From contig OX235267.1 of NCBI GenBank assembly GCA_944472135.2, forward strand, positions 19,761,452-19,825,451: a stretch of 64,000 nucleotides of DNA, in the 5' to 3' direction. Shown here piece by piece: positions 44,808 through 55,558 of this stretch (positions are counted from its first letter, which is position 1; each line of letters starts with the position of its first letter). The notes below the pieces were generated by a model that saw only the letters and a program-made list of their open reading frames with translations, was not told the origin of the DNA and ran no database searches. The position numbers and the translations under genes are program-made. The stretch comes from Trichobilharzia regenti (lineage: Eukaryota > Platyhelminthes > Trematoda > Strigeidida > Schistosomatidae).

Positions 44808-47272
44808 TTTTTTACTGTCTGTCTGTCTGGATTCAACATAGAACTTGGCACCGAAGTGCAGCAGTTCGAGTTGCCACGTTCCAAATAGCACACAGAGGTA
44901 GACAAGAAGATGAGTGGAGAGAATTAATAGAGTTTGACAAATATAGGAGTGAAACAGAATGGGTAATGGTAGAAAGGAATATGAAAGATTACAGAGATTG
45001 AATACATCTGCGCCATTGACAACGATTTTGAGCCATGTCACCTATTGTCTCCAGCCATTGATTCCTAGAGTCCCGAGGGCCCCAACCCGGGAGTCTGCAT
45101 CTCCCTACCTGACTCAGTTTAACTGTCAAGGATTTCATGGATTGATGCCATGTTTTTGTTTGGCCACCACTGGCTCTTTTCCAACCTGAACCTATATCAG
45201 CTAACAATGCCCGTCGGGGGAGGCGGTGGTTAGGCATGCGCACCACGTGACCTAGCCATCTTAGTCTATGTAACTTTATAACCTCGTCGATTGATTTTCC
45301 CTCTTTGCCCAACACTCTACGCCTAACGTCAACATTACTTATTTTGTGAAACCACCTAACGTGAGACAGAGATCGCAGACATCTATGATCGAAAGCAGTC
45401 AACCTTTTCATGTCTTCAACGCGTATTGGCCATGTTTCAGAGCCATAGAGAAGGACGGAGCGAACTGATGAGCAGTACACACGTCCCTTGGTTGATAACC
45501 GGATGTCACGCCTACGCCAGAGATGGTGTAAGTCAGCGAAAGCAGCTCGAGCTTTTCGGATCCGTGCTGAGATTTCATCGCCAATCAGTCCGTTGGTGCT
45601 AATACAACTTCCCAAGTAGGTGAAGTGGTCAACATGTTCTATCACTTCACTCCCTATCACTAAGTTAGGGGTTGACGTCGTCCAGTCCTGTAGCAGCATC
45701 TTACATTTTGCAGGGGCGAATCGCATGCCAAACATACGAAGATTGCTGCTCAAGGTGTTCAGAAGACTCTGCATTTTGTCAGCATCCTCCCCTAACAGGA
45801 CTATGTCATCTGCATATTCTAAGTCCATTAGATTATTCCCTGGTAACAAGTCGATTCCTAAGTCACTACGTTCAGTTAAGGATACTTCCATTAGCATATC
45901 TATGATGAAGTTAAACAGAAATGGGGAAAGTGGACATCCCTGTCGGACACCACTGGTTGTTACTAATTCAGATGACAATTCCCCATAAGCCCTTACACGA
46001 CTACGTGAGTTTGAATAGAGTGCCTTGATTAGTGCAATGTACTTTCTTGGCACTCCCTTCACAGTCAGACATTGCCATAGTACCTTTCGATCCACGGAGT
46101 CGAAGGCCGCCTTCAAGTCAAGAAATATGACAATTGTTGGACGCCGAAAAGTGTGTCTATGTTCTAGAATCTGTCGAAGAGTGAAGATATGATCTATGCA
46201 CCCTCTACCTGGTCTAAAGCCTGCTTGATTTTCCCTTGTCTGTTCCTCCCGAGTTCTGCTTAGTCTATGCATGATTACTGAGCCTAGGATTTTAGAGACT
46301 ATGTTCGTTAGGCTGATCCCCCTATGATTATCACACGAGGACTTGTTTCCCTTCTTGAATATCGGTATAATGAGTGACTTACCCCAGTCTGATGGTACTG
46401 TCTCTGATTCCCAGACTTTGCCTAGTACCTCAGTTAATCTACAAACTAGTATGTCACCCCCATATTTAAACACCTCCGGAATAATTCCGTCGGGTCCTGC
46501 CGCTTTGCCTCGTTTCAAATTACTGATAGCTTTTGTAACCTCACCTACAGACGGCGGACCAGTGTCTATATCCCATTCGGGTACGTGGTGGATGGCGGGG
46601 AGGTTCAGTGTGGCTGTAGGCAAGTTAAATTGTTCCTCAAAGTGTTCTTTCCAGCGTTCAAGGCGTCTATCCTGAGAGCTAATTAAGGAGCCATTTTTCT
46701 CAGAAATAGTCTCACTTATGAATTGCCTTTTCCCGCCCGATTCTGTGATGAGTCTAAAGAGTTGCCTAGTGTTGCCTATCGCCAATGCTTTTTCCATCTC
46801 TTTCGCCTTTGTCACCCACCACTGTTCACGGTCTTTGCGGAGACTTTTAGTAAGTTTCCTTTTGTGCAGCTTTCGCTCCTCATTGAATTCGGAGCTCGCC
46901 GGAATAAGTCTTCTAGCATCTATCAGTTCGGATGAGGCAGTCGAAATCCAGTGGTTTTTACTCACCTTTGGATTTGTCTTATTCACAGCTTTTACAGCTG
47001 TATCTATAGCTGACTGAATATTCTTCCAGGCTTCTCCAGGGTGAGCACAGCTGTCGGATTCAGATATGCGTTTAGCTAGTTCTTCCTCAAATAGGGATTT
47101 AGTTTCCTGATCGAGCTGGGGGCGTAATGGTTTTACCGCCAGCTGTTTCCTACGTCCGTTCAGTCGTAAGCACACACGAGCCCGGACCAGTGCATGATCG
47201 GTATCTACACACGTGTTCCAGAAGGAGCGACAATCTCCTACCGACCCACGCCAACGATTTTTTACTAGAGAG
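44808..47272 (-). mobile_element. 5'-truncated RTE-like retrotransposon
   Basis: Minus strand, antisense to the host gene and inside its intron. It runs from the endonuclease C-terminal end (about 47265) to a 3' UTR ending in (CAGA)n, seen on the plus strand as CTGTCTGTCTGTCTG at 44817. Tetranucleotide 3' tails are usual for RTE elements. The RT frame is intact, suggesting a recent insertion. Confidence 0.85.
44989..47272 (-). CDS. RTE-clade reverse transcriptase (endonuclease missing)
   Basis: Uninterrupted frame of 728 residues from 47175, open further upstream to about 47265 where [15 protein letters not shown], the SDH-containing end of the APE endonuclease, is visible. Numbered from 47175: [18 protein letters not shown] at 223-240, [16 protein letters not shown] at 282-297, [16 protein letters not shown] at 351-366 (first catalytic Asp), [16 protein letters not shown] at 408-423, [10 protein letters not shown] at 452-461 (catalytic pair), then the YLGSCIS and ETWP thumb motifs and a C-terminal [20 protein letters not shown] block typical of RTE/SR2-like proteins. 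Without the endonuclease this copy cannot retrotranspose by itself; the enzyme could still be expressed only if transcribed. Confidence 0.9.
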
Positions 47273-47398
47273 ATTTATCGTAACGCGCTAAGTTAGGTTG
47301 TTTAATAGTGTTTAAAACGAGCAATAAAGGTTAGTAAGGCATGATTTAATGAATTCATAAAATTCCGGCAGACCTTTTCAGCCGGATATTCTAAATAC

Positions 47399-47399
<1 letters not shown>

Positions 47400-47440
<41 letters not shown>
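47400..47440. repeat. (AT)n microsatellite
   Basis: About 19 perfect AT units within the host intron. Confidence 0.95.
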
Positions 47441-47441
<1 letters not shown>

Positions 47442-47850
47442 AGAGTACAGCCATATATCAGGATATAACTGAAAAGTAAATATTTCTTCGCCTAATTCTT
47501 TCATCCAAGTGACTGAAGTGTTGCTAAAATATATAGTGCTTTTAAAAGGTATTGATTTGGTGATCAGGCATCCAGTGTCTCAGTTTATATCCCTGCATTT
47601 ACAAAAAACTGACATTGTGTCTGGTGCTTCCCTGTCTTCATATAACGATATCTCATTTAAAACCGCTACGACCCCTAGATTCTGTCACTTCTTAAGTTCT
47701 TATTTCGTTTGAAGATATTTAGACTTCATAGAAATTTTTTTAAATTTCAAAAGCCAATAAAAGTGTAATGATATGAAATTTACCTGCCACTATTTAACCA
47801 AGATAATGGTTAGCAAACTAACACTGTGATTTGTTTTTCATTATTTTAAG
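47441..47850 (+). other. Intron, last part
   Basis: AT-rich intron sequence ending in TTTTCATTATTTTAAG, the acceptor for the next exon. Confidence 0.6.
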
Positions 47851-48029
47851 ACATCATACAACATTACTGACTTGAAACAAGACGTAATTAAGTTATCTGA
47901 CTCAATGCAGGAAGAGCCTTCTTTGACTATAAACCATTTCAATGAAGTGAATAACTTACAAGCATTTATGCAGAAAATGGAGAATGAATTGGATCACTTA
48001 ACAGACCAGCTCAAAGTTTTAGAAGAAAG
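47851..48029 (+). CDS. Internal exon, spectrin-repeat-like protein
   Basis: 179-bp exon with acceptor TTATTTTAAG and donor GTGAGT. It enters in phase 0 and leaves in phase 2, consistent with both neighbours. The peptide has heptad-like spacing: TSYNITDLKQDVIKLSDSMQ, HFNEVNNLQAFMQKMENELD, HLTDQLKVLEER. The LQAFMQKMENELDHL helix fits helix C or a linker of a spectrin-type repeat. No stop in the used frame, stops in the others. Confidence 0.75.
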
Positions 48030-48934
48030 GTGAGTTCTACACTTAGTCTCAACTTTGATGATAATGATAGTGCAACACAGACCTTTTTGATTAGTGACGA
48101 GAATCATCGAATCTTTTCCAGTGAGTAACCATAAGTCGGTTTTTTAGTGATAAGGCGGAGCAACAAAAATTGGTACTCACCAATTTCAATCATTTTTTCA
48201 AAGTCTATTTTCTAGTAATGAGATTTGAATGTTAAACTGATATGTTACATATGAAAATATGTTCATCTTTACCTATGGAGAAAACAAATTGCGCAATTCA
48301 TTTCACTGTTTAGTAGTGAGTGATGTTTAGGCGAAGGAAAGTTTGACGTTCTAAGTATATGCTACAAAACTCTAAATGTACAATTGATCGAGGAATGAAT
48401 TTTGAATTTTACATAGAAATGCAATAGTTCAAGTTGCTATACTTCATGAAACTGTTAAAAGCAAAGAAACACAGATTTAATAATAATACAACAGACGACT
48501 GTCAGTACTATAAGGAGAGTATGTGAATGAAGACTAGTGATGTTTTCAAGACTGGATGAAATACACACGCGAGCTATGATTAACGATTTTCAGCCACATT
48601 GCCCCTAAAGTTTTCCCGTTAGACTAACTTCTGTCTAAGTAGTAGGGATTTGAAGGCGACGTTTCTATAAACACTAAGCAGCTAGAGATCAGCTTTGTGA
48701 CGGATTTCCAAAAGCCCTAGTGTTGTGTGAAGTCTGTGAATGATATTGGTTTGCAGTGGCGTTTTATTAAGAATTAATTGGAGTTAAAAATTAAAATACT
48801 GGAAATCATTACAGTGACTGAATGTTGAGTTTCTTCCCCTGTGATATGACAAGGGTTTTAGGATCTATCTCCGCCTGGATCATCAGTGTGCACTAAAGAA
48901 AATCCTTATATAAAAACATAACAACTGAATCACA
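48030..48934 (+). other. Intron
   Basis: AT-rich, no repeat recognised before the RTE tail. Confidence 0.5.
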
Positions 48935-49432
48935 TATCTGTCTGTCTGTCTGTTTTCGACATAGAACTTTGCACAAATGTGAGGAAGTTCAAGTCGCCAC
49001 ATTCCGTGTAGCACGCGAAGCAAGAGAAGAAAGTACAAGAAAAGCATAATAGAAACAGTGAGCAGAGGTGTGAGACAAAGGAGTAATAAAGAAATACAAA
49101 ACAGTTTCATTGAAGATTATTAGTCACAGGGAGTGGATGCATCTGCGCCAGCGCCACTGAGAACGATTTTGAGCCATGTCACCAATTGTTTCCAACCATA
49201 GATTTTTACCGTCCCGAGGACCCCAGCCTGGAAGTCTACACCTTTCTACGTGGCTTAGACCAACTGTTGTGGATTTCATTGACTGATGCCAAGTTTTTGT
49301 TTGACCGCCGCTAGCTTTTTTCCAGCCTGACCCTATATCCGCTAACATTGCTCGTCGAGGGAGGCGATGGCTTGGCATACGTAACACATGTCCTAACCAT
49401 CTCAGTCTTTGTAGCTTCACGACTTCGTCGAT
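48935..49432 (-). mobile_element. Severely 5'-truncated RTE copy
   Basis: Minus strand; frame 49124-49420 encodes the last 98 residues ([20 protein letters not shown]...CIHSL), close to the C-terminus at 44989. The 3' UTR ends in (CAGA)n at 48941. Starts abruptly near 49432 inside VKLHRLRWL, as expected for incomplete reverse transcription. Intronic, antisense to the host gene. Confidence 0.85.
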
Positions 49433-50563
49433 GAATCACATATACGTTGAACTCATTCATATCCCAATAAACCAAACAACCAAAAATATTTACCAGTAAC
49501 TGAAGTTTTACTGGGTTCTATTCGCTGCCGATGCAGTGCTAAACTTCATCTAGTTCACAACCCCACAAACTATAGTAATCCTGGAAAAGAGGGAAGGTTA
49601 GGCGTGAGGCTGATAACTTCCCCTTTTTAAAAACAACAACATCGCTAATGAAGCCCACAGCTTAAAGCCCTACGTTACCCTTGGAATGAGAAAGAAAGTT
49701 TACACTTGTTTTATCACTTCGATGGATCCAACTGAATTTATTCGACGGATACGAGTTAACTTATCGAACACATGGGCTGATATTCCGTTCAGTTGATAGC
49801 TCCCCACAAAATCTCTGTTACCTACATAGACTCATAGTGAACTGGTGTCAAAATACAGGGAAATGTTTCCCCAATACAGAGAGTCTTTTTTGTAGTTAAT
49901 AGGTTGCTATTTATTTAGCGAATTCCAGAGTAGGCTATTTAAGTTTATAAATTATTTAACAGATGACAAATCGTCTGTCAAGGATAGTGGAAAAGTTGTT
50001 ACGTAGCCAATGAATTAGTACTAATCAGTTTGCAGCTGCATTTCTGTTAACTGGGAAAAACTCCACCAAAAACTTCACCTTCGTCCTGTGAAACAAACAT
50101 GTGTAAATAGTTATCAAATGGCTGTATGCAGCAAGCTAGTTGCGACCAGAAAATGACCTCAACACATTTATTATGATTGACTTCGACCTATTGGCTTTTA
50201 CTCTTCTTCCATAGCTTCTGCAAATGACACTTATTTCTAAATTAATACTACTGGAAAATTCATGTCTGATGCACTTTTTTGCTAGAAACTGTGCCATTAA
50301 ATCTATCCACATACAGCCTGTTGTGCTGTTAACATCAACAGCTGGCGAATGCGACTGAAACCATAATACCACGTACAGTTTTACTTGTTGATTTCTTACA
50401 GATTTATTTTTTATCAGAAGTGCATCACTTATTTAATTTCATTCAAAGCGTACATACACATTTTCACATTTTTGTGCTGAAATTAAAATTTTCTGGAATG
50501 TTAATAATATCCTAAGCATATTAGTTGAACACTGTCTAACTACTCATCCGTTATGTAATTTAG
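49433..50563 (+). other. Intron with a SINE-like repeat
   Basis: AT-rich intron. Bases 49560-49700 belong to a dispersed repeat (see that entry). The acceptor TTATGTAATTTAG ends the intron at 50563. Confidence 0.5.
49560..49700 (+). repeat. Dispersed repeat, 3' part (copy 1)
   Basis: GGAAAAGAGGGAAGGTTAGG, CGTGAGGCTGA, then CTTAAAGCCC...GGAATGAGAAAG. The same order occurs at 55790-55925 and 63240-63350. Probably the 3' half of a SINE. Confidence 0.55.
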
Positions 50564-50650
50564 GATAGAAGCTTTCGAGCAGTTGAACTGGCCAGAACTA
50601 CTGAATAACTTACGTATAAAAGTTCAAGAGCAGACGGTAAAACTATGCAT
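50564..50650 (+). CDS. Internal exon, spectrin-repeat-like protein
   Basis: 87-bp exon, acceptor GTAATTTAG, donor GTAAGT. One base completes the Arg codon from the previous exon; it leaves in phase 2. Peptide IEAFEQLNWPELLNNLRIKV then QEQTVKLC, an amphipathic helix continuing the previous one. In-phase joining of three exons with consensus donors is good evidence for a real gene. Confidence 0.7.
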
Positions 50651-53492
50651 GTAAGTATAATTAAATTCACTTAGATGATAATTCATTTGGTAGGTCGTAC
50701 ATTGTCAGAGAATTGGACAAGGATATTTTTGAAGCATAGTATCGAAGATGGTCAAAGAACAAAGAGTTTCCACAATGTATGTTGTATTTTCCAATGAGTG
50801 TTGCAGAATAAAAGAATGATTGCTTTTAAAAAAAGAGTACATGTATCAAAGGGGAATACGCGTTTTCATACTTTGACTCTATTCGATGGAGCTTAAAACT
50901 TTTAAATATACATATGTAAAGTTTATAAAGCCGCGTTGTGAATAAATTTAAGTATTTTCTTCTGAACCAAAAACCAAAAGGATAAATGTCGAACAGTATT
51001 ATCGAAGACAAGCTTTATGAATTGAAAATGCATACTTATTGGTGGCATTATATTGTTGTGACATACAGGAATTCAAAACACTTGAGAAATGAAAAACTTG
51101 AATAGTTACCCTGAGTGAATAATGATACCTAAATTGTGATAATGCAAGATATTGTTCAGATAACATGTCCTGTAACAAGTTCTAAATTTGGACAACACAA
51201 ATGTTTATCGTTCTCTAGAAACTTGAAGTATTTAATACGAAGTATTGTTTATTTTATGTTTCTTGGGTAACTTATACAAGACCCAAGCGTGGTTGCTGAC
51301 CTAACCTTAACTGACTAACGTCGTCAACTTACAAATTCAACCTACAAATGTTAGTTCGCAAAAACCTACTGATGTATAAATGGTTTTGAGAGTTACAGAA
51401 GAAAAATCAATACTGGATTACCTTTCAATGGACAGTTGTATGTGTGCCGTCAGGCGGAATAAGTACTGATAGTGGTGATGATAGATGCCTTTTCATACTA
51501 TCCGCTTAAACATCAACTGACTGCATCAAGACAAAAAAGCATGAGTCCTATCAAAAGCTGTTTATTTTGCTGCTAAAGTCATTTGCTCAGATATATTCAT
51601 TTTGGCATTTTAAAATCCGCTGTTTGTATTTCTGTTGTCACATCCTGACTAAATGATAACAGTGACCATCTTTTATCTATTCAGATGAAAACCTGTTCCT
51701 ATACAGTGCTAATTTCTAAAATAGTGAGAGGCATTACCTCACCTGCTGACTACTAAAATGAAGATGATAAAGGATGAAAAAAGACTACTTAGATTCAAAA
51801 TATTGACGAAGTGAGCCATTGAAAGACAGTCACTCTACCTAGAATTCCTGCACGGCTCAGATAATGCATTAGTATGTGTTTGCACAGGCCAGAGACTAAA
51901 CACATGTAGAATACAAGTCATTTCATGTTCAGCATTTTAGTGAGAACATGGGATCTATATTTAGGGAATATAATAACAATACTTATCCTGACGAGGCCTA
52001 GAATCATATTTGGTCTGTACTCTGGAAAAAACACTGAAGATAATTGATAGCATTTAGCCAAAGTTAATAAATAACAATGGATTTCTGCTGTTTCACTCAA
52101 ACTAGTCACAGCAAAAGAACTAATTTCAGTGAGCTCTGGAAATTTCAAGTAGAAGAAGTCTCCTGAACGAAAGTCTTCATTATGACGCTGAACAGTAGTG
52201 AGCCATGAAAGCGAATGAAATAAAAAGCACTGGTAGTAGTTATTACCAGTCAACTATTCTGACTGATTAAGAAAGTGGATTCTACAAAGGTTATGATTCT
52301 CAACATAGTTTGAACTTAAACAAACTCACTTGATAGACAACTGAAAATATGAGCGAAATGTCCGGTGGAGCAGTTTAATAGCCTACACCTGTACTCTGGT
52401 AAGCGTCAATCCCCTAGCTGTGGCCAAGTTTACAAAATATCCTGTAATAACTATGGAGGATGAGTTTCACTCTCGCAATGTCTAGGATTCAGAGTTTCAT
52501 AACCATGAGAAGACCATATAGAGGTCAGGATCACCTGGATTTTAAGCAAAGGTGGTTGTAGACTATTAGTGTTATGTTCTCCAAGTCATTGTTAATGGTT
52601 ATGATGGAATAAATTCTTTTTATAGTACAGATTCCGCAACTCTTCACTAATCTAAGTTTAATTGTTCTCTGTCTTGTATGTCTTCTCACACTGTAGTTTC
52701 ATTGCATTTCTTCTGTCTACTTTTATGTGTCTTTATTCAAAGTCTGGCAAATTGGACTGCCGTATTTGCATGCGAAATCAGTCGGCCTTCACTAAGATAT
52801 TTTATGTTATTAAGTTCTCTATGAAACATTATATAAACTGATGACTGAGTTCCTGTGAATAATAACGTATAGTATTCTCTGCGATAACGAAGAGAATACT
52901 GAAATATAGGAATCATTTCATAGAACTATATTATCGATGGCATGCAAAGAAAAATAAATCAACTGAACTTAACCAAGTACTCTAATAATACTAAGTTTTC
53001 TTTCTGAATAATAATAAAGCGAATAAAAAATATTTCATATGAGCACGCAGAACAATTGTTATTTGATATGGAGCAAGAAAAATGAAATTATTACTTTTGC
53101 TACCTACACTAATAATTTTGGTGGAGTAATATGAGCAGTTAGTATGATGGCGTTTTGGATAAGAAAAATATAATATTCGAAATTCTGCTAATAACAGTAC
53201 TTCAACCACAGATTATTTCATGATAATTAATTTTACATTTATCATCTGTAGCTTGTTATTGTACGACAATTTCAGGAATGCGCCTGAAAACATCTGTCTC
53301 GGAATGTCTAGAAAACGCGAGAATTCATTCATCACTTTAAATCTAAGTGAGATCAGATGAGATGAAAGCTAGGAGTTCTTATATCAATGGCTTTTTTTAC
53401 TTGTCTAGTGGTTGTGTTTATGCAATTTAAACGACTGTAATCAAGGGAATGAGTGCAATGTAACACCTAAGTCGGTTTCATTTCTTTCTCAG
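50651..53492 (+). other. Intron
   Basis: No repeat or coding frame that I can support; short AT-driven frames at 50826-51011, 51918-52253 and 52991-53209 have no motif. T-rich acceptor TTTCATTTCTTTCTCAG at its end. Confidence 0.45.
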
Positions 53493-53530
53493 TCATGGAG
53501 CTTATCAAACAAATTGGAAAGTCCATCAAA
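53493..53530 (+). CDS. Possible 38-bp exon of the same gene
   Basis: Strong acceptor (TTTCTTTCTCAG) and a GTAAAT donor. Joined to the phase-2 end of the previous exon it reads IHGAYQTNWKVHQ without a stop and leaves in phase 1. The Trp-containing helix would suit a spectrin repeat, but such a short exon could occur by chance. Confidence 0.35.
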
Positions 53531-53810
53531 GTAAATATTTGCATGTGTTCAGTTTCACAGCTCTCAAAATGTATGAATTAACCACCTGAAATGATGGGGA
53601 AAATAAATGCCTTTACTATATTCATAAACTTTGTCATTCTCATTTTATTGCTTTCACTTCCTCTTTCTGCATATAAAATCTGTCTTTTCGTGTGTTACTG
53701 TATTTATTTTATAAGGCATACTGTCACTATAGCATTTGTTTTGACTCGCTTTAGAGTAACATATTATTTATTTGATACATCTGCGTTTTACGAGTTGATC
53801 ACGGATTGAT

Positions 53811-53915
53811 ATCAGTTAGAGAACCATTGAAAACCAGGAAGCACTAGACAGCTGTTTCATCCTAGTTTGGGAATCATCGGCAGTACGCACCCACTGGGAC
53901 TCGAACTCGATATAT
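53811..53915 (-). mobile_element. Sm-alpha-like SINE fragment with hammerhead relic
   Basis: Plus-strand view: ATCAGTTAGAGAACCATTGA, AACCAGGAAGCACTAGACAG. On the minus strand a hammerhead-like core GCCGATGA, a TCCC/GGAT stem II and GAAACAGC are in order (about 53848-53885), beside a GAGTTCGAGTCCC box B-like motif. The first core box is CCGATGA instead of CTGATGA, so self-cleavage is unlikely. Identification with the schistosome Sm-alpha family is from memory of its layout. Confidence 0.6.
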
Positions 53916-53925
53916 TTAAATGAAA

Positions 53926-55375
53926 GCTATTCATAACTTTAAAGAATAAGAATCATAAATTTACCAGCAATGTCTACTTAAATGATTTGACTTGTAGGCT
54001 CCTATATAGCATAGATATATCTGATATGGATTCTAATTGAACTGATTTATAAACATAGATGTTTTTCGTACGCTTTTTTCTCCTACTAATGAGGTGATGC
54101 AAATGAAATGACTGTGATCTCCCATCCTATGAAATATTTTGACTGAGTTCAGGATTTTTTTCATCTGAGCGTAGAATTTAGGAATTGTGGTAGAATATAA
54201 TTCCACATTAAATAAGTTGATTGGATATAACACGCAGTGATTCAGTAGTGATAACCGGATGATGTCTCGAGCACAATTTTTTGCTCATAATCATACCTGG
54301 AAATGTGTTAATGCAAACTACCTACGTGCAAAAGTTTCTGTATACAGGGTACAAAATAAAATTATACTACGATCAGACATTAATATTTGGTGCCTATGAC
54401 TAAAAAGTTTCAATGACATTTGAGTTTAGAAAACATGAATTTTTCTCATAGTGTGGTGCATTTACGACAGTGATTATTGAAATTATGTCCACAAATGAAT
54501 ATCATGACTCATATTTCATCATATTTGAAAATCATGCGAATCTTTGCTGGTGTTCCTTATCACATTTGTTTCTTACAGAGCGCTCTCCACTAACGTATCT
54601 TAAATCAGTTCCTGTCAAAGCTTTCAGTTTATTAATTATTGATATTCAGAATTTCATTGATCAATCCATTTTTGTTACGAAGATGGGTTTCATCATGGAA
54701 ACTGGGTTTTATTTCATTATATTTGTATTTAATTAGGGCTTGAATAAGGCTGGATAATGTCACTGATACTAACAATAGTAATTATCTGGCATAGTCATTT
54801 ATATGGGTCAAGCACAGCATGAGGGGATCTACACTCAGACTCAATGTGTCAACAGAGGCTGTTTAATTCTTTCTTGCAAATTCTATTTAAAGTATACCTA
54901 ACTATTATAGTAATGATCCCCTTCACTACATCATGTCAAATTAATTGTAAGTTGACGATTGCAATTATAGTATGTTCTAGCGGGTAAACTATTAATTTGT
55001 ATAGTGCATGTGATTCTATGTATTTCCAACTGCCTGCAAGCGTTAATTCGTAGTGTTTTTTAATAAGTATAATCACATGTATACACGCACTCAAACAATG
55101 GTCACATCAGTCTATATTTATACATACTATTTCAAAAACTGTCAAAAGTGTACTGACTATCTGTTAACCCAGTTCACTACTTGTTGATTTAGATTCTCCA
55201 GCAGAGATAAACAAAATTATCAATAGTTATAAGTAAATAATCACTGGGTTCACTGCATATATATTTGTTAAAGTTGCTTATATTATTGATGTGAATAACT
55301 CCCTACAATAGATGATATTTGAACAATTTTTGTATACATCTATAATTCTGATTAAATGTTGTTTTCTTGACTATC
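53926..55375. other. Intergenic or intronic AT-rich sequence
   Basis: Between the plus-strand gene and the 3' end of the minus-strand gene. No feature recognised; frames at 54033-54233 and 54470-54736 are AT-driven. An acceptor-like tract precedes 54581 but no matching exon can be supported. Confidence 0.45.
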
Positions 55376-55558
55376 TTAAGTTTTTTCATCTTCAATTCTT
55401 TCAGTGTCAGCTTCATCACTATCTTCATTATTATTGTCTATCATAATGATATTTTCATTCTTGTTATTATTTTCCTTTGAAGAAACATCGGATACCTGTA
55501 TATTTGACTTGTTAAATAGATTACATTCTTCATTGTATGAATCTTCAATAAATGCAGA
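55376..55558 (-). CDS. Terminal exon of a host gene, acidic C-terminus
   Basis: 183-bp minus-strand exon, acceptor TTTTTCAG, ending in TAA at 55376-55378. It starts in phase 0. Peptide begins SAFIEDSYNEECNLFNKSNI and ends with Asn/Asp/Glu-rich sequence (DNNNEDSDEADTERIEDEKT), a disordered acidic tail. Phase agrees with the 30-bp exon at 57879 and the 38-bp exon at 59960. The protein family cannot be identified from 100 C-terminal residues. Long introns of about 2.3 and 2.05 kb separate the exons. Confidence 0.7.
   Translation of the reverse strand, partial: SAFIEDSYNEECNLFNKSNIQVSDVSSKENNNKNENIIMIDNNNEDSDEADTERIEDEKT

Noticed and set aside
54578..54600. Acceptor-like tract with a possible 16-bp exon after 54581
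   Set aside because: Too short to support from sequence alone; no independent evidence.
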